DNA of 64,000 nt, from NCBI GenBank assembly GCA_037576195.1, contig CM075103.1:4836001-4900000 (forward strand). Direction: 5' to 3'. Position 1 is the first letter of the stretch; the number at the start of each line of letters is the position of its first letter. The translations under genes and the position numbers were made by a program. Positions 39,301 to 49,340 of this stretch are shown here, one piece after another. The stretch is from Phytoseiulus persimilis (lineage: Eukaryota; Arthropoda; Arachnida; Mesostigmata; Phytoseiidae). The notes beneath the pieces are model-generated. The model saw nothing but the letters and a program-made list of their open reading frames with translations. It was not told the origin of the DNA and searched no databases.

Positions 39301-42300
39301 TTGATCCCAAAATGGCTCTGCTTGCTCGGCGGTCTTGAGCTGAGGTGGGCTCCTATTTACGTTTTTTGTGACGTTCTGCGGTGTTCGAAATCGTGCTGAA
39401 CACAATCGATAAGGCATTCTTGGTTCCGGTGCTACAAGCACTATGGAGCCCATGCCGTAGGACGAACATCGCCGAGTTCGGATCGAAAGACTGCTGCAGG
39501 AAGGAACCCCCGACCCGTGAGGTCGGACCTTCGATAACAGAAGTCGAGATATCCTACCACTTTCCTCTCTTCATTCCATATTGGTGACAGCGGAACAACG
39601 AAAACTCATAGAAGTCCATGGTAGACGGAGACTTGTACCGCAAACCAACGGAACTACACTGCGCTAGGGTTTTTCGACACCCACACCCAACTCCACGTTC
39701 CGCGGCTCTCCCCCCACCAAGTTCTGACGGCACCGAAACAAGCACACACTTTGCCCTTTATTAGTAGTAAGGATAGATTGTTAATTCATCTTTGGCGAAC
39801 ACATCATTTTCCTCTCTCGCCATTCCCAAGAAGTGTCTTGTCCTGTTTGACTTTATCCACCCAGGCAGCGATGAAGTTCAAGTAGCAGGGGTCCGCGATT
39901 CTTCGGGCCCAATCGTTCCGAAGATAATTGTCCCAATCAGACTTTCCGCGCTGTCCCTTGAGGTGGCAAACAGCAAAGAAAAGAAGGGACGCTCCTTTCT
40001 TGACCTGGATGTCGTTCAAGAAATGGAACGTTCCCAGGTTGATCGTGCGGGCGGTGAAGATTTCAGTTTCTCTTCTTTCCGTCTTTGATTCATGGATAAG
40101 TTCCAAAATTTTGGACAGGGCCGTGAGTGCTGCCTGGATGGAGGGCACTCTGACGAGCGGAAATTTTTCGGAGAACACCCACGATGGGAAATGGTCGTTG
40201 AATTCTCTGTATCGTCTATACAGAGTGTTCCCAGCTTTGCAGCATGGACGGACGATGGCGTGCGTGATTACAACGGCGAGTCTATCTCTGAGAGCTGTCG
40301 ACATTAGGTAGGTCGCCACCCCTGCAGCACATTTTTCTTGATACGGCGTGTTCTTGTTGGTATTCAAGAAATCGAGCTCCACTGAGTCAGGGGTGACTCC
40401 GCCGTACCCAGAAAACTTGACACAGGCTGCGTTGAGTTTGGGCCTTTGATTGGCCTTGGACTGTGCTCCTCTGGAGCACCATCCTGCGACGAAGCAGGCA
40501 TAGACATCGGTGAAATCCACAAAGTGTGATCGACTTGAATTCGCACTCACCCAATTCTCCGCCATCGCATTTTCAACCCTCGGTACCTCGTTCAAGAAGC
40601 ATCGGTCTTTGGTCAGAACTTCAGCGAAAGATCTATCGACGCCGCCTGGTACGAAGTCGTACACTGGGGCCTCTTCGGCTTGCTCGGGGTTCATGTGCTT
40701 TCGGAAAAGCTCTGGGCTCTTCCGATGAAATAGATACGCAATCGCGAAGTCTATCACTATTTTGTCTCGCTGGAATAGAGCCTTCCAAAACTGCGTGCCA
40801 TATCCAGACGTCTCTCCAGCTGGAACGATGATCCCATACGCCTCGTTCCGGTAAAGCCCAAACGTGAATTTTACCGGGTTGAATATTGGAACATCCCACT
40901 CACTCGCTAACTCGTAGGCTCTTGCCGGGGATATGCCGAAGTCTGCGTTTTTGGCCCGCTCAATGAGCATCCTCACTTCCGCGTCCAAAATCTCCTTCCG
41001 ATTCTCCATAGTCGCAAGATGCTCACCAGGGAAGAGCCCCTCTCGAACTCGGGGAGCGGTCCTGAGCACTGACTGCTAATCGGTGGCGCTTAACGGAGAT
41101 CCACTCTTCGAGACGACGAATTGGCGATCAAATCACGGTGCGTTGATCACAGGACTGTGTTCAGTGCTCGATCAGAATCGCGTCTTACAAATTTTCGCCG
41201 AGTTGCGGTCACTGTACCCTCTCGTGTCGCGCTGATCCAGTGATGCACGTTACATGATTGTTGTCGTTGACAACTTCTGAGGGGCCAACGGAGAATGACG
41301 AGCACAAATTCGACTGGAGGGGAAGCTAATGCCCCTGATGACACAGCGCGCCTACCAACCGGCTGTCTGTCGTCGAGCCGCTATGCTGACTGAAAATCAG
41401 ACGAGCATGGATTGAGACGTATACAAGATTCCGTTGCACTTCCCTCCCGATTGGCGCCTAAATTCGATTCTTGGGCGTAGCTTCGCTCTCCAGAGTGATG
41501 ATAGCGCTCCATATTACAGGAAGTTCGATCATCGGGTCCCCTCTTCCGGAATCTGGGAAATCCGGCAGGAAGTTCTGTCCCGCTGTGAACGCATCGAATT
41601 CGACGCGTTTGGCGTCGATATGGTGCACGTAGTCGTGAAGACTTAGTTGGCTAAGTCGTGGCCATCCCTAATAACACGAATTCGTTTGGTCTTTTTGCAG
41701 CTGCCATACGCCGACGGTAACGAGGAGGAATGCCAGAACAGGGCAAATTTATTCGAGAGCCTCAAAACAGCCTTGAGAACGCAGCCAAACTCTTTTGTCA
41801 CGAAATTTCTCGACGACGAAGGCCTAATCCGGCTGCTGGACTTCCTCACGGCGATGGATCGAGACACGTTCGAGAGCCCGATCTGCACTTCGGCCATCGG
41901 ATGTATCAAAGCTCTGATGAACAATTCGGTAGGTGGTGACCAAGTTGATAACAAATCAATCGAGGTCGGAGAATCGAAACTCCTTCTTCAGGCTGAGACC
42001 TGAGGGTACATCGAAGGGAAGTCGAGTTCTTGATATCATCCAAAAACAGAGATGATTTTCCGAGAGAATCATCCGAAAACCGCTGGAGCACTCATCGGCT
42101 GAGTAGGCCGAATAAAGTGCCAGACTCTAACTCTCAATTCGATTCTCCGAGATACGAAGATCTAAGAGCGAGTAGTTCCTCTCGATGATGTCCCGAGGGT
42201 TGTAATCAGAGGAGAATAACACAGAGCCCGAAGCGGATTTCCCGTGATCCATCCTTACTATATTCATGTATATTTCAATAACATCCCGACATCGCACCCC

Positions 42301-45300
42301 CTCAATTAGCGGTGATCGACGCCTTTTCTGATCTATGGGCTGGGAATCATCGAATTTCATCGTCCAACGGAGTCGCGACCAGCTTGTGGATGGCTTTGAT
42401 GTCCAGCAGGAACCTTGAAAGAACTGAACAGTGAAAAATTTCGTTTCAGACCGGTCGCTCACACGTCTTGGCTCATCCAAAAGCCATCAACATCATTGCC
42501 CAGTCTCTGTCAACGTGGAATGTCAAAACGAAAATCGCAGTTTTGGAAATTCTCGGAGCGGTGTGTCTGGTGCCCGGTGGGCACAAGAAAGTTTTGGAGG
42601 CGATGTATCATCTTCAGAAATTCGCTTGTGAACGGACCCGCTTCCTGGTGAGTACGGCGGCGGTTCGACGCCTTGCGGAACTGAGAGGACGGACCTTCTC
42701 GGTAGAGGACTGCGCTTCTCCAGACTCTCCGGTTGGATCGCGATCACAACCGCGAGACATCGATAACAACACCACCGCCGCCGATTACTCAATCAACGTT
42801 CGCGGCGTCCACGGACGAACCGTCGCGTTGCGTTTTTGGTCGTACCTTCGCATCGGCGGACACGTGCCAACCGTGAATCACGGAAACGGAACCCAATTGA
42901 TTTCGGGAGCGTGCGTTCTTCATGGGTGTCGTTCGATGCAGTGTCGCGAAGACGGTCTTCCCAATCTACCGGTTGAAAGTCGGAAACGGTCAAATTTCGG
43001 TTCGGAAGCTCGGACCTCAGCATCGAAGTCAGGAGATGATCCATTGACAAGTTCTTGTTCCAACGAAGAACGAATCTCTGTCCCACCGTCCAGCAAATAT
43101 CTGAATCTGTTCCACTCTGGGACAAAAAAAAGAAGTATCATCCGGGAGGCCAGTGAAGTATTTCCGTGAAGATGACAGGGCGGAGCTGAACTGGCTCTGT
43201 TTTTACTGTTGAGAGAAGGGCCGGTAATCTTCTTAATTGAGTTCGCACCTATCTTTGCTGCGATTCCGCAGTCCGAGAGTTCAAGTGGTCTCCTCTATCT
43301 CGATCGAGATCCGTCAGGTTTTGAGCGCTCTCTTCCCACGAGAAAGCAAGACGCTAATGAGCAGTTCACTTGGAGGGCACCATGCCTCTGAGTGCGGGGT
43401 TAGTGTGTTCGTCTCGGGGAGAAGCCTGAAACTCTCGCTCATCCAGTCATGAGTAATTTTCATGACCATCAAGTCGGTTCTCCGGAACGTGGTGAAACAA
43501 GTCATTGCTGCAGTCACCTAAGAGAGCAGTCCGGTCCATAAGACACTCTCCCACTCGATGACGCATCGCTGTGACCTCTGTGTGAAGTCTATTTTGTTCG
43601 GGAGCGAGACACACCCATGAGTTTGGGGAAATAAGTTTGGTCCCCTGGAGCATGTAGCTCACGAGCTGCTGAGCAGTGTCGCTGATGAAGCATATAGCTT
43701 CCGTGGGGGTCGAAGTCGCGTCAGCGAGGTGCACCAGCTGCCTCAATCGCCATATGGATAATGCTGCGTTAGAAGCGTTTCTCATGGAGCTGAGTTTGCG
43801 CGTGGGTCCTCTGCCGTTGCCATCTTTCTTTAGCTCCGGAAACTCGTTCCAACTCGGCTCTTCATTCACAGACAATCATCAATGATCTAGATCGCAGTAT
43901 TGGACCCTACCGAGACGATGTGAACCTCAAGACGGCCATCATGTCGTTTATAAATGCTGTTCTCAATTATGGACCCGGTTCCGAGCACCTCGAGTTCAGA
44001 CTCCATCTGAGATTCGAGCTCCTGATGCTTGGAATCCAACCGATCATAGACAAATTGAGAAGATACGAAAATGCCCTACTCGACAGGTACGTAATCCACT
44101 CCTGATCGCTGGATTTCACCTGCAGTCTACGTGGGAAGTTCGACAGGAGGGTTAAAGATACGGGGAATTCAGGACGGCGATCATGAATTCAGACGAATTC
44201 AGACTTTTGAGGGATGAGATTTCGCGTTCGGCTATTGCGGCTCCTCGTTCGGAACGGCCAAGTTTGGAGCACCTTTTCGAGCGAGAGATCTTGGAGAGAT
44301 TCCTCGGAGGAATGAATGGAGATGGGGATTTTCTGGTCCCATGACTCTTGGAATTCGCCGCAGTACACATATCCCGGTAGGATGAATGGGACGGATCTCA
44401 TCGTTTTCCGCATCATTTCCTTATCAACATTCCGTGCTTCTATCAGCGGATGACATTCGCCCGCACAAAGTCGCTACGATATGCCTCCGACCGTTCGTTC
44501 TTCCTCCTCCGTTTTTGTTCCCTGGTCGGGCGAATCCATCGGAGCCTTCGCTTTTTCATGGAACTCATCAGTGATTTAAAAAAAAGAACACAAAGGCTCC
44601 GTTCCGTTTGAATCTCTGTGACACTCCTAGCGTTCTCGCACTCAACACGTACAGGCTAACCGTTCGCCGCCCGGGAAGAAAATGCCATCTGACTGGCGGA
44701 GAAAGTCCGATATCGTCCCGAGTGGCGGGATCGTTTCCCTTTTTTCCACTTGTGCTGTTCTTGCGTATATTTCCCCAAACTGCCTCTGGAATTGCTCTCC
44801 ACTGCGCTCAGAAGTCTCTCCGCGTCGCTCCACATGTCATATTGCGTCCCGTGCGAAACGGGAAAAAAAGCATTCCTTGACCACAATAGTTTTCCCATGC
44901 TCCCGCAGTGCTTTCCGGTCTCTTGGTGGGTATGGGATCGTGACATCCGAGGTCCTTGAGGCAACGATTCTGCGCCGGCGGCAGATGGGAGCGGTCGAAG
45001 TTCTGCTTAGACTCGGCGTTATACTCCTTTTTTTGAACAGAGCAGCGTCTCGTCTGATCCGATCTCGTTTTCAAATCTTGTATCGTTGAGTTGGTTTCCT
45101 CTCAAATGATCTCTGATCCCATCAGGGTTCGTTCGATGGAAATCTTCGTGAGAGATATTTGAGGAAACTCGAAATTTCAGACATTTGGACATTTTTGAGA
45201 TGGTACGCAATGAAGACGAGAGAGAACTTTCAAAACGATACAACTGCGATCACATCGATTCCACGAAGCCCCAAGAGATGCTGGCGTGCCTCGAGCAAAA

Positions 45301-48194
45301 AATCTCGTTCTCACCGGCGATTCCGCATTTTCTGAGCTTCATGCAGCATCTCCTTCTCATGCCCTGTGAGTATCGAGCCCTGCTTCTCTTACAGTTTTTG
45401 TTTTCGATTCCGAAGCCGTGCTATGATTGGGTAAATCAGTGAAAATTCAAGAGCCTGGTGTGCTCTGGAGCGAACAAACAAAATGTGAGCGGCGGGGCTG
45501 CTCAAGATGAGGAAATTGAATATTTTTTTGTCCCAACCTCAAGCTAAAGGGAAGTCTGTTGAGCACTGGATCTTGTTCGACCGCATAGTCCAGCAGATCA
45601 TTATGCAGGACACGGGCGAAGGGGTCGACCATGACATGGCGGTTATTCAAATCAACGTTGCGGAAATAATAAAACAGTAAGCTTGACATCATTATTCCAC
45701 TTTGGCTGAAAGAATCCCCCGTTTCAATCTAAAGGGAATTGGCAGTTGCAACTCCTGCAACTCCCCTTCATGCCATAGAGCGGTCGTCTCTCTCTAACTC
45801 CTTCTGAATCTTCAGCCTCGCAAGCGAAGAGGAGCTCCGCCTGGCCAAGGAGAAAGCGGAGCGTTTCGAGAAGGAAAACATCGATTTGTCGACGAGTATC
45901 GCCAGTAAAGAACAACAGTTGGAACAAACTACTCAGGAGAGGGAAGATCTGAAGGCTGCGTTGGAGAAGACAAAATCCAAGCTGGAAACTGAAACCGTTT
46001 CCCACCTCAACTCCCAACAGAAGATCCAGGAGCTCGAATACAACATCCAGCAAATGACGACCGCGGTAAGTGACCCTCGACGCAGCCGGCAGCTGAGTTC
46101 AAGATATTCGGGATCGAAACCGAGCCCAGATGCAAGTCTATGGAGAACGGCCGATCTGATCTTTGATCTTCTCTTCAGCTTCAACAACGAGCCGCCCTGG
46201 CTGCCCAGGCGGCGTCGGCTGCAGGCTCAGACTCCAACCCGAATACAGAGGGCGGGAGTCAGTTCATGCCCCCGCCTCCCCCACCTCCCCCGATGACAGC
46301 GGGGGGATGCGCGATACCGCCACCTCCTCCACCTCCGATGTTCGGAATGCCCGGAGCACCACCACCGCCGCCGCCACCGATGGGCGGGGTGCCTGGAGCG
46401 CCTCCACCTCCTCCGATGTTTGGAATGCCGAAGAAAGTAATAAAGAACGTGCCACAGCCCTCGAACCCACTGAAAACTTTCAATTGGTCGAAGCTACCGG
46501 AGGCTCGTCTCCAGGGAACCATTTGGTCCGAAGTCAACGAAGAGAAACTCTACAAGGAGATCGACCTCGACGACGTTGACAAAACTTTCGCCGCTTTCAA
46601 GAAGAGCATGATTGCCTCCAACGAGGACGTCGCCGACGTCCAAAGAGGCAGCAATAAAGTCAAAGAACTCTCGGTCATCGACCCCAGAAGGGCGCAAAAC
46701 TGTCAGATCCTCCTCACGAGGCTGAAGTTGTCGAACGAGGAGATCGTTGGTTGTTTGTTATCGATGGACTCGAAAGAACAACTTCAGAAAGACATGATCG
46801 AGCAAATGCTGAAGTTCGTACCCACTCTCGAGGAGCGCTCAAGTCTCGAGGAGCACAGTCATGAGCTCGAGCTCCTCGCGAAGGCCGACCGCTTCCTCTA
46901 CGAGGTGGGGAAGATCGTTCACTACGAACAGCGCCTCAAAACGCTGTGCTACAAGAAAACTTTCAAGGAGAAACTCAACGACATCAAACCGAAAATCATA
47001 GCTGTCACAGAAGCATCGAAAGACCTCCAGCGTTCCCGGCGACTTCGACGTCTTCTCGAATTGGTGCTTGCATTTGGTAACTACATGAATCGTGGCGACC
47101 GCGGAAACGCGTGCGGCTTCAAAATCGCGTCTCTGAACAAATTGACGGACACCAAAGCCTCATCCAACCGGAACTACACGCTCCTACACTACGTGATCGA
47201 AACCTGTCAGAGAAGGTTTCGGGAAGTGCTCAAAATCGACGAGGAGATCTCCAAAGTCCGTCAGGGCAGGAAAGTCAAGTGAGTACGGCGGAGGTGTTTT
47301 GGAGCTGGCTGAATGGTTCCAGCTCTTTTGCGGATACTTTTTGAGATGAAAACGTACTCACTGACGTCGCTTATTTTTCCTGCAGTCTGGCCGAGCTGAC
47401 CAAAGAGATGACGAGTCTCAAGAACGGTCTGACGGAGGTGCAGCGGGAGATCGATTTCCTCCGCGCGCAGGCTGAGCCCATCCCCGAGGACAAATTTGTG
47501 CCGGTGATGAAAAACTTTGTCGCCAGTGCTACCTACAAGTACCAAGAACTCGATGAGCTGTTTGTGGAGATGAAGTCGAAGTACAGCGAAGTTGTTAGAC
47601 TGTTTGGCGAAGATCCCAGTTCCGTGCAACCCGACGAGTTCTTCTCGATTTTTGACGCTTTCCTTACTAGCTTTAACGACGCGAAAAACGAAATAGATTC
47701 GATCCAGAAACGACGCAAGGAAGAGATGGAAAGACAGAAAGAGCTCGAGGTAGGTCGAGCGGACGGCTCAAAAAACCATCCAAGAAGGGTACTTTAGGAA
47801 GCCAGCACCATTCGGGATCAATTCCTTCGACTCTTCACGATTCAATTGTTCCGATTCCAGGCCAAACGCAGGGAAAAAGTTTCGAAGGAACGTCAATCTC
47901 CTGATGGTGCCGAGGTGAACCGGAGTGGTTTCGCAGGTCTCCGGAGAAATTCGAAGAACGGGAGCGCCCCTCAGCAACAAGGAGAATTCGATGATCTCAT
48001 TTCAGCTTTGCGAACAGGTTCGTGCGAGATAATGAGATTGATTGAACTATGACCACGAGCCCCTACACACATTTATGCTCAATCTCTATATCTCTCTCGC
48101 AGGAGACGTGTTCGGGGACGAATTCTCTTCGAAATACCGCCGCTGCAAGAAACGATCAACATCCGTAGACACTGAGAGAGAAAGAGTTCGCTAA
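30353..48194 (+). CDS. DAAM: Formin DAAM (dishevelled-associated activator of morphogenesis)
   Basis: DAAM nucleates and elongates unbranched actin filaments downstream of Rho and Dishevelled in Wnt/planar polarity signalling, tracheal cuticle patterning, muscle and axons. Coding exons: 30353-30478, 36270-36449, 37283-37414, 41701-41928, 42450-42647, 43872-44086, 45181-45365, 45544-45676, 45816-46065, 46179-47278, 47386-47749, 47861-48017, 48103-48194. They total 1119 residues (human DAAM1 about 1078) with every phase agreeing. Order: N-terminal Cys motif (CSCFGG...PPEITY), Rho-binding/FH3 armadillo region about 70-420 ([42 protein letters not shown]), coiled coil 466-549, FH1 polyproline 578-633, FH2 from about 635 ([39 protein letters not shown]), and DAD about 1078-1105 ([13 protein letters not shown] then basic residues). 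DAAM is preferred over Diaphanous because of the FH3 wording and the DAD. An acceptor at 30331 just before the ATG implies a noncoding upstream exon. Confidence 0.95.
32208..32360 (+). other. Exon-like reading frame in DAAM intron 1
   Basis: An ATG opens about 51 codons that are Pro/Gln-rich, then read [20 protein letters not shown] up to a GTTTGT that could be a donor, leaving phase 1. The composition looks coding. The phase does not fit the DAAM exon at 36270 (phase 0), so it is not simply an alternative DAAM start. No family is recognised, and chance remains likely. Confidence 0.2.
35908..36157. mobile_element. hAT-like MITE remnant (about 250 bp)
   Basis: The left end reads CAGTGGCGTACCCAGG. 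The right end, reverse-complemented, reads TAGTGGGGTACCTAGG: imperfect terminal inverted repeats, 13 of 16 matching. The flanks are CCCTGTAG (35900-35907) and TTCTGTAG (36158-36165), an 8-bp target duplication with two mismatches. CAGNGGCG-type ends and 8-bp duplications are hallmarks of hAT transposons. There is no coding capacity inside, so it is a non-autonomous copy. It contains a poly(G) tract and a GAT/ATC-rich palindromic patch. It sits in a DAAM intron about 110 bp before the exon at 36270. Confidence 0.65.
38288..38338. repeat. Three-copy 17-bp tandem repeat centred on GTTGAC
   Basis: GTTGAC occurs at 38294, 38311 and 38328, exactly 17 bp apart, with GGCCC/CCCCG-type filler between copies. 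It is a short degenerate minisatellite within the DAAM intron that also hosts the nested gene. Confidence 0.7.
39757..39762 (-). terminator. Poly(A) signal of the nested gene
   Basis: AATAAA on the minus strand, 42 nt past the stop of the 401-residue frame. It suggests the nested gene has its own processed transcript rather than being inert intronic debris. Confidence 0.6.
39804..41009 (-). CDS. Intronless nested gene in a DAAM intron, unknown function (401 aa)
   Basis: One uninterrupted frame of 401 residues runs from the ATG at 41009 ([12 protein letters not shown]) to a TGA at 39804. An upstream GTG at 41069 is in frame, but ATG is the sensible start. The protein is soluble-looking, with no signal peptide or clear membrane helix. 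It mixes acidic and basic helices with aromatic-rich segments ([72 protein letters not shown]). I do not recognise the family. No HExxH, nucleotide-binding loop or zinc ribbon is evident. It lies entirely inside the 37415-41700 DAAM intron on the opposite strand, and lacks introns in an intron-dense region. A retrocopy, a domesticated element or an endogenised viral structural gene (nucleoprotein-sized) are possibilities, none shown. A poly(A) signal lies 42 nt downstream. Confidence 0.72.
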   Translation of the reverse strand: MENRKEILDAEVRMLIERAKNADFGISPARAYELASEWDVPIFNPVKFTFGLYRNEAYGIIVPAGETSGYGTQFWKALFQRDKIVIDFAIAYLFHRKSPELFRKHMNPEQAEEAPVYDFVPGGVDRSFAEVLTKDRCFLNEVPRVENAMAENWVSANSSRSHFVDFTDVYACFVAGWCSRGAQSKANQRPKLNAACVKFSGYGGVTPDSVELDFLNTNKNTPYQEKCAAGVATYLMSTALRDRLAVVITHAIVRPCCKAGNTLYRRYREFNDHFPSWVFSEKFPLVRVPSIQAALTALSKILELIHESKTERRETEIFTARTINLGTFHFLNDIQVKKGASLLFFAVCHLKGQRGKSDWDNYLRNDWARRIADPCYLNFIAAWVDKVKQDKTLLGNGERGK

Positions 48195-48941
48195 GGTCAC
48201 GAGAAACTTTTCGTAGAGTTTGTGCCGAGTCAGCTGAATCAAACGCGAATTCACACCCGTAGAACTAGGCGTTCAGTCAAATCCCACACCGTTCCGTTCT
48301 TCCGACCCCTCAGTGAAGCCCGACAACTCGTGATACCCTGGAAAACGATAACGAAGAAGATAGAACTCGATGAACAAACAATTTCGACGAAGATATATGC
48401 ATATATCAAGCAAACCTAAGTGAGCCCAAGAGGAGGGATCGCTAAGTGATAGTCAAGCCATATTATTACCTTAATATAACAGGATTATTACCATCATCTC
48501 CATTATTACTGTCGATGCGAGCTGATTCTCTTCTATTATAGTTTGTAATATATTGATGTCATCGAACGATTGAACGACACGCGTGCCGCGGCAACTCCTG
48601 AACGATGTATATTTTGGTCTTCCCAACCGAATGAGCAAGAGACCTTCATTTTCCCAACCGAGTCTGATGAAAATTATATGTATGTAAATACTGATCTGTT
48701 CAACACATGGAAAATACGATCCGAAACACTCGAAGTTCACGAATCAGAATCAAATTCGCAACGTTAATCTCCAAAGGCGGAAGATCGATCGCGCAGACGC
48801 GAGCAACGAACGGAAAACAGAATGGTTACGACGCTTCCGGAGAGAACTGCGCCAACTGCGTCGTGGATCCAGTCTGCTAGTATGTTTCCAAATAAGTGGA
48901 ACGATCAGTGCATGTGTGATGAGGCCAGAGTTTTCGTACGG

Positions 48942-48947
48942 AATAAA
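48942..48947 (+). terminator. Poly(A) signal of DAAM
   Basis: AATAAA about 750 nt after the DAAM stop at 48194, the first good signal in the AT-richer 3' UTR (48195 to about 48965). An earlier, weaker site cannot be excluded. Confidence 0.55.
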
Positions 48948-49164
48948 TTAAGCTTACTCGATCTTGTGCCATCATCCCTTCACTAAGTTGAGGAGAAATG
49001 GGAGGATATGGGATTGTGTCCTTGCTGTGCTATACCAACGTACAAGGGAATCACTCTCAGGGGCGGTTGCCATCGATCACTAGCGCTATTCGAACTCTAG
49101 GAAACAGCGTTTTTTCTGAAAGCCGATCGAGCCAGTGCATCCGTATGTTCCCTTCGAACGACGA

Positions 49165-49170
49165 TTTATT
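49165..49170 (-). terminator. Poly(A) signal of the SARAF-like gene
   Basis: AATAAA on the minus strand, about 170 nt after the stop at 49341. With the DAAM signal at 48942 it leaves roughly 200 bp between the two convergent transcripts. Confidence 0.55.
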
Positions 49171-49340
49171 ATCGTTGTATATATTCGTGAAATGTACACC
49201 GTCACTTGGGTCGATTTTCTCTTCAACGAGGTGAACGTTCGCTGCATGCGTTCACGTCTTCTGGCTCGGAACTCTCGAAGAGCCGTCCGAACCAGCGGTC
49301 CAACAACATTTTTACAGTCCTTCGCTCCGACCTTGGGAAT

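Noticed and set aside
39804..41009. M13 (neprilysin-type) peptidase as the nested gene
   Set aside because: First impression only. There is no HExxH, no ExxxD and no M13 C-terminal block anywhere in the frame.
46259..46537. Minus-strand Gly-rich 92-codon frame
   Set aside because: It is the complement of the DAAM FH1 polyproline region; glycine runs are the expected shadow.
36270..48194. Calling the formin Diaphanous rather than DAAM
   Set aside because: The FH3 blocks ([35 protein letters not shown]) and the [13 protein letters not shown] autoregulatory motif follow DAAM. Diaphanous has different wording at these positions.
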